Assembly: GCF_014650695.1 (NCBI RefSeq)
Contig: NZ_BMVL01000027.1
Location: 1-38,140 of the forward strand
DNA length: 38,140 bases
Direction of reading: 5' to 3'
Origin: Streptomyces avidinii
GTDB lineage: Bacteria > Actinomycetota > Actinomycetes > Streptomycetales > Streptomycetaceae
Part shown: in pieces, positions 1 through 7,534 of the stretch
Numbering within the stretch: position 1 is the first letter of the stretch
How the letters are laid out: each line of letters opens with the position of its first letter
Notes under the pieces: model-generated
Databases searched by the model: none
Told to the model about the DNA's origin: nothing
The model's input: the letters and a program-made list of their open reading frames with translations, nothing else
Translations under genes and position numbers: made by a program

Positions 1-2
1 GA

Positions 3-62
3 GGTCTTCGCCATGTTCAAGACCTGCCGAGTGTCAACAACGCTCGTGATCAATACACCTAG
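3..62 (+). CDS. possible 3' end of a plus-strand gene entering from the left (partial)
   Basis: Reading frame 3 from the window edge is open for 19 codons and ends in TAG at 60-62. The residues (ending VNNARDQYT) look like an ordinary C-terminus, but 19 codons cannot identify a family. The stop overlaps the stop of the convergent lipoprotein gene, which is typical for tightly packed convergent genes. It could equally be chance. Confidence 0.25.
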   Translation, partial: GLRHVQDLPSVNNARDQYT

Positions 63-655
63 CCGACCCGGAGGTCGTAGCGGACCGAGGTGGAGGCTGA
101 TCCGGCCGAGCCCTCGATGGTCAGGGCGCCCGAGTCCCAGACGGGCCCCAGGCGCACCCACAACCCACAGCCGTACGTGGTCACCGTCCCCGCCTTCCGG
201 GTCAGCGGGTTCCCCTCGACCCCCTTGATCCGGATGGTGGTGGGCTCGATGCGCTCCACCGCCACGTCGGTCCGGCCCCACACGACGGTGCCCTGCGCCT
301 CGGCCAGCTGCGCCGCGCACTCGGCCTTCGTGCCGGTGAAGTTGAGCACCGGAAGGACCACCGGCCGGCCCTTGGGGATCGAGCACCGGCGCTCGGCCCG
401 GCCCCCGACGGTGCCCGCGAGGTACCACACGTCGGCCGGCTGGTTCTCGGCGCAGAAGCTGCCGTCCGGGTCCGCCACCGGGTTGGAGCGGGCCGGGCTG
501 GAGGCGGCCCAGCTCCACCACCGGCTCTGGAGCTCGCCGGTGCTGAGCTCGCCGATGCCGGGCGGCGGACGGCGAGGGTCTGCCTCGGGGGCCGCGCACG
601 CTCCGGCCAGCAGGGCCGTCGCCGCAAGCAGAATTAATGATCTTCCGGTACGCAT
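59..655 (-). CDS. secreted lipoprotein of unknown function
   Basis: 198 residues. The N-terminus has a short basic region, a hydrophobic stretch and a lipobox-like LAGAC with Cys20 as the probable lipidated residue. The -3 position is Ala rather than the usual Leu, so the signal is slightly atypical. The mature part has a WWSWA motif, a conserved-looking NPVADPDGSFC block, a VWYLAGTVGG segment and several cysteines that could form disulfides. I recall similar secreted proteins of unknown function in other bacteria but cannot name a family. It starts 18 bp after the stop of the metal receptor gene on the same strand, so it is probably the last gene of a three-gene operon led by the XRE-cupin regulator. 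No strong Shine-Dalgarno precedes the ATG. Codon 7 is TTA, so translation should depend on the bldA tRNA. Confidence 0.75.
   Translation of the reverse strand: MRTGRSLILLAATALLAGACAAPEADPRRPPPGIGELSTGELQSRWWSWAASSPARSNPVADPDGSFCAENQPADVWYLAGTVGGRAERRCSIPKGRPVVLPVLNFTGTKAECAAQLAEAQGTVVWGRTDVAVERIEPTTIRIKGVEGNPLTRKAGTVTTYGCGLWVRLGPVWDSGALTIEGSAGSASTSVRYDLRVG
635..637 (-). other. TTA leucine codon (bldA-type) in lipoprotein gene
   Basis: Codon 7 of the 59-655 gene reads TTA on the minus strand, within TCA TTA ATT. TTA is very rare in Streptomyces and is read only by the bldA tRNA. An early TTA codon can delay or block synthesis until that tRNA accumulates. The codon lies in the signal peptide. 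Confidence 0.8.
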
Positions 656-673
656 CCCCGCAGGGTACGTCGC

Positions 674-1393
674 TCAGCGGGCCGCGCGCAGGGCCCTTGC
701 CAGTACCTGCGGGGCCTCGGCCAGGGAGGGTCCGTACCAGGTGAGGTGGCGACCGCCGACCAGGGCGGCGGGCAGGGCCGGGAAGGCCTCCGGGCCGTCC
801 TCGGCCGTGAAGCGGTACGGCTCGTCCGGGAGCACCACCAGGTCGCAGCCGGCCGCCGCGAGCTCCTCCACCGGCACCCGGGGGTATCGCTCCGGGTGTC
901 CGGCGTAGACGTTTCGGATCCCGAGCCGCGTCAGCAGATCCCCCGCGAAGGTGTCCCGGCCCAGCACCATCCACGGCCGCCGCCAGATCGGCACGAAGGC
1001 GGTGCGCACCTCGACCGGCTCCACCCGGGCCCATGCGCGCTCCGCGTCCGCCAGCCATCCGGGCCGCGCCAGACCCAGCACCCCCACGAGCAGCCGGTCC
1101 AGCTCCCGCAGCGCCTGCGGCAGGTCCCGGACCTCGGTGACCAGCACCTCCACCCCGGCCGCGCGCAGCGCCGCCAGGTCGGGGGCCCGGTTCTCCTCCT
1201 CGTTGGCGATCACCAGGTCCGGCCGGAGCTCCGCGATGCGCCGCACGTCGGGATTCTTCGTCCCGCCGATCCGCACCGCTCCCCCGAGGTCCTCGGGGTG
1301 CGTACACCAGTCGGTGACCCCGACCAGTGCTCCCGGCGCGCTCACGGCCACCGCCTCGGTGAGCGAGGGCACGAGCGAGACGATCCGCCGCAC
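674..1393 (-). CDS. helical-backbone metal receptor (BtuF/FhuD-like), apparently cytoplasmic
   Basis: 239 residues from a GTG start. The N-terminus MRRIVSLVPSLTEAV and the later RIAELRPDLVIANEEENR segment are typical of cobalamin- and siderophore-binding proteins of the BtuF/FhuD fold. The second lobe contains WRRPWMVLGRDTFAGDLLTRLGIRN, another family hallmark. Unlike transport receptors it has no signal peptide or lipobox, and no ABC permease or ATPase gene is nearby. An intracellular binding or sensory role is more likely than uptake, but this is inference. The start lies 5 bp after the XRE-cupin stop, which implies translational coupling. The ligand cannot be read from the sequence; many databases would label such a protein cobalamin-binding by similarity. 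Confidence 0.8.
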   Translation of the reverse strand: MRRIVSLVPSLTEAVAVSAPGALVGVTDWCTHPEDLGGAVRIGGTKNPDVRRIAELRPDLVIANEEENRAPDLAALRAAGVEVLVTEVRDLPQALRELDRLLVGVLGLARPGWLADAERAWARVEPVEVRTAFVPIWRRPWMVLGRDTFAGDLLTRLGIRNVYAGHPERYPRVPVEELAAAGCDLVVLPDEPYRFTAEDGPEAFPALPAALVGGRHLTWYGPSLAEAPQVLARALRAAR

Positions 1394-1398
1394 GGCGC

Positions 1399-2076
1399 TC
1401 AGTGTCCCGGCGACGGGGGCTCGGAGGTCGCGTGGATGTGCTCGCCGACCGCGACGACCAGGATCCGGGTGTCCTCGGTGACCGCTCGCCAGCGGTGGCG
1501 CACGCCTCCCGACAGGAACAGCGCGTCCCCGCTCTCCAGCCGGTAGGCCCGCCCCTCCGCCTCGACCTGGCAGGCGCCCTCGACGACGTACATCAGTTCG
1601 TCGTTGCGGTGCTGGTACTCGCGTCCGGCGTCCTGGTCCCCGGTGAACTCCATGGCGTGCAGCTGGTGGTGCCCGCGCACCAGGGGCCGTACGCCCGGGA
1701 GCGGGGTGAGACCGGAGGCGTCACCGGCCCGGACGAGGTTCACCGTGCGCGCGGTGTCGGAGGCGGCCAGCAGTTCGACGGCCGTGGTCTCCAGCGCGTC
1801 CGCGACCCGCTCCAGGGACCGCATGCTGGGCCGGGCCCGCTCGTTCTCTATCTGACTCAGGAAGGGCACCGACAGGCCACTGCGCGCCGACACGGCGGCG
1901 AGCGTCAGGTGCAGCGCGCGGCGCCGCTTGCGCACGGCCACGCCCACCCGCAGCGGCTCCTTGCCGTCCTTGTCCTTGCTCTTGTCGTCCTTGTCGTTCG
2001 GCTTGCCGTTCAGGCCGTCCGCGCCGGCCGTGCTGTCCGTGCCATCGGTGCCGTCGGTGCCGTCCCTGTCGTTCAT
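1399..2076 (-). CDS. XRE-family regulator with C-terminal cupin domain
   Basis: About 225 residues from the ATG at 2076, preceded by a GGGGAGGG ribosome site. An ATG at 2109 would add 11 residues but lacks such a site. Residues 1-40 are low complexity (GTDGTDGTD, then Lys/Asp-rich KDDKSKDKDGK) and likely disordered. A helix-turn-helix follows (RKRRRALHLTLAAVSARSGLSVPFLSQIENERARPSMRSLERVADAL). The C-terminal half is a cupin (HRNDELMYVVEGACQVEAEGR, then LESGDALFLSGGVRHRWRA) that may sense a small ligand. This layout is the common MerR-unrelated 'XRE plus cupin' sensor-regulator. It heads the operon with the metal receptor and lipoprotein. A 5-3-5 dyad just upstream is a candidate autoregulatory operator. 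Confidence 0.88.
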   Translation of the reverse strand: MNDRDGTDGTDGTDSTAGADGLNGKPNDKDDKSKDKDGKEPLRVGVAVRKRRRALHLTLAAVSARSGLSVPFLSQIENERARPSMRSLERVADALETTAVELLAASDTARTVNLVRAGDASGLTPLPGVRPLVRGHHQLHAMEFTGDQDAGREYQHRNDELMYVVEGACQVEAEGRAYRLESGDALFLSGGVRHRWRAVTEDTRILVVAVGEHIHATSEPPSPGH

Positions 2077-2118
2077 GTCGGGGCTGCCCTCCCCATGTCT
2101 GTCGCACATCGGTGTGCT

Positions 2119-2131
2119 GTAAGCACCTTAC
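2119..2131. promoter_or_regulatory. dyad upstream of XRE-cupin gene; candidate operator/-10 region
   Basis: GTAAG-CAC-CTTAC is a perfect 5-3-5 inverted repeat in the divergent intergenic region between the XRE-cupin gene (minus) and the exonuclease gene (plus). On the minus strand it contains TAAGGT, a plausible -10 hexamer. A regulator bound here would block its own promoter. No good -35 is visible. Confidence 0.4.
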
Positions 2132-2257
2132 GCAGCAACCGCCTCCGGTTTCGCCCGCACGGGTCTTCCCGTACCGGTGCGCTCACTGTCCGTCGCGGTG
2201 CGCGGTCTCCCGGCGGTCGAGACATCCGCCGGGGTGTGTTGCGGCATCATCGACCCC

Positions 2258-3181
2258 GTGACGACACGACGCCTGATGCTCCTGGACACCGCCTCCCTCT
2301 ACTACCGCGCGTACTTCGGTGTGCCGGACTCGGTGAAGGCACCCGACGGCACCCCGGTCAACGCCGTGCGCGGCCTGCTCGACTTCATCGGCCGGCTCGT
2401 CCAGGACCACCGGCCGGACGATCTGGTGGCCTGCATGGACGCTGACTGGCGGCCGCACTGGCGGGTGGAACTGATCCCTTCGTACAAGGCCCACCGGGTC
2501 GCCGAGGAGACCGAGATCGGACCCGACGTCGAGGAGACCCCGGACACCCTCGCCCCGCAGGTTCCGATCATCGAGGCGGCGCTGGACGCCTTCGGCATCG
2601 CCCGGGTGGGCGTCGCCGGATACGAGGCGGACGACGTGATCGGTACGCTAACCGCCCGCGCTGGAGGACCGGTGGACATCGTCACCGGCGACCGCGACCT
2701 CTACCAGCTGGTGGACGACGCCCGGCAGCGCCGGGTCCTGTACCCGCTCAAGGGCGTGGGCACCCTCCAGGTGACGAACGAGGCGTGGCTCCGCGAGAAG
2801 TACGGGGTGGACGGCCCCGGTTACGCGAACCTCGCTCTGCTGCGCGGCGACCCGAGCGACGGGCTGCCGGGCGTCCCCGGCATCGGCGAGAAGACGGCCG
2901 CGAAACTCCTCGACGCCTATGGCGACCTGGCCGGGATCATCGCGGCCATCGGAGACCCGAAGTCGAAGCTGACCCCCACCCAGCGCAAGCGGCTCGACGA
3001 GTCCCGGCCGTACCTGGCAGTGGCTCCGAAGGTGGTCCAGGTGGCCTCGGACGTGCCGCTGCCGGCATTCGATCCGGCCCTTCCGACCGCTCCTGCGCAG
3101 CCCGAACTGGTGGATGCGCTAGCCCATCGGTGGGGCCTGGGGGGTGCTGTCGCTCGCCTGAGCAGCGCGCTGCGCCACTGA
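2258..3181 (+). CDS. 5'-3' exonuclease (DNA polymerase I N-terminal type)
   Basis: 307 residues from the GTG at 2258; a further upstream start would add an unlikely leader. The order of motifs is that of FEN/Pol I exonucleases: LLDTASLYYRAYFG at the N-terminus, ACMDADWRPHWR with SYKAHR, YEADDVIGTL, IVTGDRDLYQLV, then the helix-hairpin-helix RGDPSDGLPGVPGIGEKTAAKLL. These supply the acidic metal ligands. It is a stand-alone nuclease without a polymerase domain, the usual length for this group. The expected role is removal of RNA primers or flaps in replication and repair. There is no clear ribosome site. It is divergent from the XRE-cupin operon, and the next gene (SIP) has its own iron box. 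Confidence 0.9.
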   Translation: MTTRRLMLLDTASLYYRAYFGVPDSVKAPDGTPVNAVRGLLDFIGRLVQDHRPDDLVACMDADWRPHWRVELIPSYKAHRVAEETEIGPDVEETPDTLAPQVPIIEAALDAFGIARVGVAGYEADDVIGTLTARAGGPVDIVTGDRDLYQLVDDARQRRVLYPLKGVGTLQVTNEAWLREKYGVDGPGYANLALLRGDPSDGLPGVPGIGEKTAAKLLDAYGDLAGIIAAIGDPKSKLTPTQRKRLDESRPYLAVAPKVVQVASDVPLPAFDPALPTAPAQPELVDALAHRWGLGGAVARLSSALRH

Positions 3182-3187
3182 GGTGAT

Positions 3188-3207
3188 AACTTAGGTAAGG
3201 CTAAGTT
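3188..3207. promoter_or_regulatory. iron box (DmdR/IdeR-type operator) before the SIP gene
   Basis: AACTTAG and CTAAGTT form a perfect 7-bp inverted repeat around a 6-bp spacer. The stretch 3191-3209 matches the 19-bp IdeR/DmdR consensus TTAGGTTAGGCTAACCTAA at 14 positions. It lies 7 bp after the exonuclease stop and 22 bp before the SIP start, which is right for repression by iron-loaded DmdR. Confidence 0.8.
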
Positions 3208-3229
3208 TCATGGAGTCAGGGGAGTCACC

Positions 3230-4069
3230 GTGGCAGAAGGACGCGCCCGCACTGTCGGCACCGCCGTCGTCGTACGCACCGAGCAGCTTTCGCCGCACAT
3301 GGTGCGGCTCGTGCTGGGCGGTGAGGGCCTCCGGGAGTTCGGCGTGGGCGAGTACACCGACCATTACATCAAGCTGCTGTTCGCGCCGGCAGGCGTGACC
3401 TACCCCGCTCCGTGGGACCTTGAACGGATCCGCGCCGACTTTCCCCGGGCGCAGTGGCCGCGCCAGCGCGCGTACACGGTACGGAGCTGGGACCCCGCGC
3501 ACCTGGAACTGACCCTCGACTTCGTGGTCCACGGCGACGAGGGCCTCGCCGGCCCCTGGGCGGCGCGGGTCCAGCCGGGCGAGCTCGTCCGCTTCCTCGG
3601 CCCGGGCGGCGCCTACGCCCCGGACCCGGTGGCCGACTGGCACCTTCTGGTGGGCGACGAGAGCGCGCTGCCGGCGATCGCCGCCGCGATGGAGCGGATG
3701 CCGGCGGGCGCGCGGGTCCACGCCATCGTGGAGATCGACGGGCCGGCCGACGAGCTGAAGGTCGCCACCCCGGACGGCGTCGTGCCGATCTGGCTGCACC
3801 GCGGCGGCCGCCCGGTCGGCGAGGCGCTGGTGGAGGCGGTCACCTCCTTGGAGTTCCCCTCCGCGGACGTGCACGCCTTCGTCCACGGCGAGGCCGGCTT
3901 CGTGAAGGACCTCCGCCGCCACCTCCGCCTGGAGCGCGGCATCCCGCGCGAACGCCTGTCGATCTCGGGCTACTGGCGCCTGGGCGAGACGGACGAGGGC
4001 TGGCGCGCGATCAAGCGTGACTGGAACGCCTCCGTGGAGGCCGAGCAGGAACACCGCGCAGCCGCGTAA
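3230..4069 (+). CDS. siderophore-interacting protein (NAD(P)H-dependent ferric-siderophore reductase)
   Basis: 279 residues, GTG start with a GGGGAG ribosome site about 6 bases upstream. The protein has the FAD-binding domain of the ViuB/SIP family (WPRQRAYTVRSWDP, then FVVHGDEGLAGPWAARVQPGE) followed by the SIP C-terminal domain (WHLLVGDESALPAI, then SGYWRLGETDEGWRAIKRDWN). Such cytoplasmic flavoproteins reduce Fe(III)-siderophores so that iron is released after uptake. The iron box directly upstream fits derepression during iron starvation. No siderophore biosynthesis or transport genes are in the window, so it acts as an unlinked member of the iron regulon. Confidence 0.93.
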   Translation: MAEGRARTVGTAVVVRTEQLSPHMVRLVLGGEGLREFGVGEYTDHYIKLLFAPAGVTYPAPWDLERIRADFPRAQWPRQRAYTVRSWDPAHLELTLDFVVHGDEGLAGPWAARVQPGELVRFLGPGGAYAPDPVADWHLLVGDESALPAIAAAMERMPAGARVHAIVEIDGPADELKVATPDGVVPIWLHRGGRPVGEALVEAVTSLEFPSADVHAFVHGEAGFVKDLRRHLRLERGIPRERLSISGYWRLGETDEGWRAIKRDWNASVEAEQEHRAAA

Positions 4070-4085
4070 AGGTTTCGCCCCGCCC

Positions 4086-4161
4086 GCCCCGACCACCCCC
4101 GCCCTCGCATGCCGGCGCCCCCTCACCCGCGCCGGCGTTCGAGAGCCGGGGTGGTCGGGGC
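4086..4161 (+). terminator. inverted repeat after SIP gene; possible terminator
   Basis: GCCCCGACCACCCC (4086-4099) is perfectly repeated in reverse complement at 4148-4161, a 14-bp stem enclosing 48 bases that themselves contain two GCCGGCG blocks. It lies between the SIP stop and the serine hydrolase start. There is no T-tract, so termination is plausible but not proven. Confidence 0.45.
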
Positions 4162-4213
4162 CGGCGGGCAACGGCGCCGCGCGCTCCGGGCCCCCGGGCA
4201 GGACAATGGCTCC

Positions 4214-5758
4214 ATGCGTACGCTCCCGTCGCTCGGGGCAGCAGGGGCCGCGGCCCTCCTGACCGCGGCGGCAGCCATGTCGGCCACGGCCGCGCCCACC
4301 CCGCCCCCGGCCCCGAAACCCCAGATCACGGACGCCGCCGTCGACCGGGCCGTCGCCCGCCTCGACCGCACCGTCGAGGACATGATGCGCCGCACCGGCG
4401 TCCCCGGCGTCTCCGTGGCCGTCGTCCACGACGACAAGGTCGTCCACATCAAGGGCTACGGACTGCGCAGGACCGGCGAGAGCGCCAGGGTCGGCCCGGA
4501 CACCGTCTTCCAGATCGCCTCGCTGTCCAAGCCCGTGTCCTCCACGGTCGTGGCCGGCACCCTCACCGACCCCGCCGAGTGGGACAGCCGCACCGAGCTG
4601 CCCGGGTTCTCCCTCAAGGACCCCTGGGTCACCGACCACGTCACGACCGCCGATCTGTTCTCCCACCGCAGCGGCCTTCCCGACCACGCCGGCGACCTCC
4701 TCGAAGACCTTGGCTACGACCAGGCGTACATCCTCGACCACCTGCGTCTGGAGCCGCTGAGTCCGTTCCGCGCGAGCTACGCCTACACCAACTTCGGCCT
4801 CACCGCGGCCGCCGAGGCCGTCGCCCGCGCCCAGGGCACCAGCTGGCAGAAGCTCAGCGCGGACACCCTCTTCAAGCCCGCCGGCATGACCCGTACCAGC
4901 ACCGAGTTCTCCGCGTTCGTGGACGCCCCCGACCACGCCGCCACCCACGTCAAGAACCCTGACGGCACGTGGAGTCCCCGCTTCGTCCGCGACCCGGACG
5001 CCCAGGCCCCGGCCGGCGGCGTCAGCTCCACCGCCACCGACATGGCCCGCTGGCTCCGCCTGCAACTGGCCGGCGGCACCCTCGACGGGAAGCGGATCAT
5101 CCCCGCCGACACCCTCGCCCGGACCCACCTGCCCGAGATCGTGTCGCAGCCGACCAACGCCGTCGGCACCACCAGCTTCTACGGCCTGGGCTGGAACGTC
5201 GGCTACGACGGTGCCGGCCGCCTGCGCCTGAGCCACTCGGGCGCCTTCGACCTCGGCGCCAACACCAACGTCACCATGCTCCCCCTGGAGCAGCTCGGCA
5301 TCGTCGTGCTGACCAACGGCGCCCCGGTCGGCCTGCCCGACGCCGTGGCCCTGGACTTCTTCGACTACGCCGAACACGGCAAGGTCTCCACCGACTGGCT
5401 CGCGCTGGCCGCCTCCGCCTACGCCACGGCCCTGGAACCCCCGAACGGCTCGGCCACCGACTACGCCCACCCGCCCGCCGGCGCGAAGCCGGCCCGCGAC
5501 AGCGCCGCGTACACGGGCACCTACGACAACGCCTACTACGGCAAGGCCACCGTGACCGCCGACGGCAACGGCGCACTCACCCTCGCCCTCGGCCCGAAGC
5601 CCCTGCGCTTCCCGCTCACGCACTACGACGGGGACACCTTCAGCTTCATGACCGCGGGCGAGAACGCCGTCGGCCGCACCGGGGTGACCTTCGCCGACGG
5701 CACCCTGCGCATCGAGTACCTCGACGCCGAGCACCTGGGCACCTTCACCCGGCCCTAG
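4214..5758 (+). CDS. secreted serine hydrolase, beta-lactamase class C/penicillin-binding-protein-like
   Basis: 514 residues from the ATG at 4214, chosen because it gives a normal signal peptide (Arg at position 2, hydrophobic core, alanine-rich cleavage region near residue 27). The catalytic set of the family is present: SxxK at S103-K106 (SLSK), YxN at Y191-N193 (YTN) and HSG at 341-343 replacing KTG. The last ~90 residues form a small beta-rich domain resembling the lipocalin-like/DUF3471 tail of many family members (AYTGTYDNAYYGKATVT). It probably acts outside the cell as an esterase, D-aminopeptidase or amidase; a true beta-lactamase is not implied. The substrate is unknown. Confidence 0.9.
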   Translation: MRTLPSLGAAGAAALLTAAAAMSATAAPTPPPAPKPQITDAAVDRAVARLDRTVEDMMRRTGVPGVSVAVVHDDKVVHIKGYGLRRTGESARVGPDTVFQIASLSKPVSSTVVAGTLTDPAEWDSRTELPGFSLKDPWVTDHVTTADLFSHRSGLPDHAGDLLEDLGYDQAYILDHLRLEPLSPFRASYAYTNFGLTAAAEAVARAQGTSWQKLSADTLFKPAGMTRTSTEFSAFVDAPDHAATHVKNPDGTWSPRFVRDPDAQAPAGGVSSTATDMARWLRLQLAGGTLDGKRIIPADTLARTHLPEIVSQPTNAVGTTSFYGLGWNVGYDGAGRLRLSHSGAFDLGANTNVTMLPLEQLGIVVLTNGAPVGLPDAVALDFFDYAEHGKVSTDWLALAASAYATALEPPNGSATDYAHPPAGAKPARDSAAYTGTYDNAYYGKATVTADGNGALTLALGPKPLRFPLTHYDGDTFSFMTAGENAVGRTGVTFADGTLRIEYLDAEHLGTFTRP

Positions 5759-5778
5759 GCCGCATAACCTGTCCTCCG

Positions 5779-6750
5779 ATGAGACGCAGAGCCCAGCCAC
5801 CCCCCTCGCCCCTCCCCCAGCGCGCCGGCATCGACCCGGTCCGGCTGCGGCTCCCGCCCGACCCGGAGGGGGCGTGGCCGGATCTCGGCGACTACCTCGC
5901 CGCGCGCTACGCCGGCACCCGCGGCGCCGACTCCGTCGCCCGACTGATGGCCGCGGGGCGGGTGCTCGGCCCCGGCGGGCAGGTGCTGCGCGCCGGGGAT
6001 CCGTACGAGCCGGGCGCCTACCTCTGGTTCCACCGGGACGTGGAGCCGGAGCCGCGGGTGCCGTTCCCGATCTCCGTCGTCCACCGGGACCCGCACCTGC
6101 TGGTCGTGGACAAGCCGCACTTCCTGGCGACCACCCCGCGCGGCAGCCACATCACCGAGACCGCCCTGGCCCGGCTCCGCGAGGAGCTGGAGCTGCCCGA
6201 GCTCAGCCCGGCGCACCGCCTGGACCGGCTGACGGCGGGGCTGGTGATGTTCAGCATCCGGCCCGAGGACCGCGGGGCCTACCAGCTCCTCTTCCAGCGG
6301 CGCGAGGTGCACAAGGAGTACGAGGCCCTCGCACCCCACGAACCGGCGCTCGCCCGCGCCCTCCCGCGTACCGTCCGCAGCCGTATCGAGAAGGCCCGCG
6401 GGGTCATTGCGGCGGTCGAGGTGCCCGGCGCCGAGCCCAACGCCGAGAGCCTCGTCGAATGCGTCGAGGCGAGGGAGGGGCTGGCCCGCTACCGGCTGAC
6501 CCCGCACACCGGCCGTACCCACCAGCTGCGCGTCCACATGAACAGCCTGGGCCTGCCCATCCTGGGCGACCCGGTGTATCCGCGCGTCACGGATCCGGCC
6601 CCGGACGACTACCGCAGGCCCCTGCAACTCCTGGCCCGGGTGCTGGCGTTCACCGACCCCGTGACGGGAGCCGCGCACCGCTTCGAGAGCCGCCGCACCC
6701 TCCAGGCCTGGGACGACCGCGCGGGCTGGGAGGCCGGAGCCGGAGGCTAG
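5779..6750 (+). CDS. RluA-family RNA pseudouridine synthase
   Basis: 323 residues from the ATG at 5779, 20 bases after the hydrolase stop. The catalytic motif HRLDRLTAGLVMF is present with the nucleophilic Asp at about residue 149, preceded by VVHRDPHLLVVDKP and followed by the RYRLTPHTGRTHQLRVHMNSLGLPILGDPVYP block that ends the fold. It isomerises uridines in rRNA or tRNA; the exact target cannot be assigned from motifs. The first ~95 residues are a divergent N-terminal region that may correspond to the S4-like part. It is convergent with the TetR gene, with only 27 bases between the stops. Confidence 0.92.
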   Translation: MRRRAQPPPSPLPQRAGIDPVRLRLPPDPEGAWPDLGDYLAARYAGTRGADSVARLMAAGRVLGPGGQVLRAGDPYEPGAYLWFHRDVEPEPRVPFPISVVHRDPHLLVVDKPHFLATTPRGSHITETALARLREELELPELSPAHRLDRLTAGLVMFSIRPEDRGAYQLLFQRREVHKEYEALAPHEPALARALPRTVRSRIEKARGVIAAVEVPGAEPNAESLVECVEAREGLARYRLTPHTGRTHQLRVHMNSLGLPILGDPVYPRVTDPAPDDYRRPLQLLARVLAFTDPVTGAAHRFESRRTLQAWDDRAGWEAGAGG

Positions 6751-6777
6751 GCCGTCTCTTTCGGACCTTGCCGGGCC

Positions 6778-7443
6778 CTACGAGGTGTCCCGGGGAAGGC
6801 CGACGCCCGCGATCCGCAGCGCCGCGTCGGCGGTGGCCTCGGCGAAGGCCACCACCGGCCGCGCCGGATCCGCGCGGTGGACCAGCATGACGCCCTCGAT
6901 GAGGCCGAAGACCAGGTCTCCCCGGAGCGTCAGCCCCGCCCGGTCCCCGGCCAGTTCGGCGCCGACCCGGATCCCGGCGAGCAGCACCCGGTAGGCGTCC
7001 TTGAGTTCCCGACGCATCCGGTGGAACCGCGTGAAGCGCGCACCGCCCACCTCGGGCAGCAGATAGAGCGCCCCCAGGTCGTACGGTCCCCCGCACAGCA
7101 GCAGCACGTCGGAGCGGCACAGTTCCCACAACCGCCGCGCGGCGGACCGCCCGCCGTCGGCGAGCAGTTGCCGGGCCAGCACCAGCGAGGGTGCGACGGT
7201 GGACTCCAGCAACTCGGCGAGGAGTTCCTCCTTGCCGCCGAAGTAGTGGTACATCGTGGCCTGGCGCATCCCGGCCCGTTCGGCGACGGCCCGGGTGGTG
7301 GTCGCCGCGTAGCCCTGGGCGGTGAACAGCTCGGCCGCCGCGCAGAGGAGTTCCTCGCGCGGCGGCCGGTCGCTGTCCGGCCTCAGCCGGTCGGCACGTG
7401 GCCGACCGACCCGTTTCGGACCATCGCCCGTTCCCCCACTCAT
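6778..7443 (-). CDS. TetR-family transcriptional regulator
   Basis: 221 residues from the ATG at 7443; a GTG at 7467 would add 8. Neither has a clear ribosome site. The N-terminal domain has the TetR helix-turn-helix (EELLCAAAELFTAQGYAATTTRAVAERAGMRQATMYHYFGGKEELLAELL) at about residues 30-80. The C-terminal part is a divergent ligand-binding domain. It lies 91 bp downstream of the helicase gene on the same strand and may be read through from it, or may have its own promoter. No obvious target gene is adjacent, so the regulon is unknown. Confidence 0.88.
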   Translation of the reverse strand: MSGGTGDGPKRVGRPRADRLRPDSDRPPREELLCAAAELFTAQGYAATTTRAVAERAGMRQATMYHYFGGKEELLAELLESTVAPSLVLARQLLADGGRSAARRLWELCRSDVLLLCGGPYDLGALYLLPEVGGARFTRFHRMRRELKDAYRVLLAGIRVGAELAGDRAGLTLRGDLVFGLIEGVMLVHRADPARPVVAFAEATADAALRIAGVGLPRDTS

Positions 7444-7534
7444 GTCATCGATCGTCGCACAGAGCACGCCGATACGATCATGGCAAGAGATCAGATCAAG
7501 CCGGTCCCGCTCTCGGAGGAAGACCCAAATCCGC

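Noticed and set aside
3191..5800. 869-residue open frame on the minus strand
   Set aside because: It is antisense to the SIP and serine hydrolase genes, both with clear family motifs. Long antisense frames are normal in DNA with GC-saturated third positions, and its translation is Gly/Val/Arg-rich without motifs.
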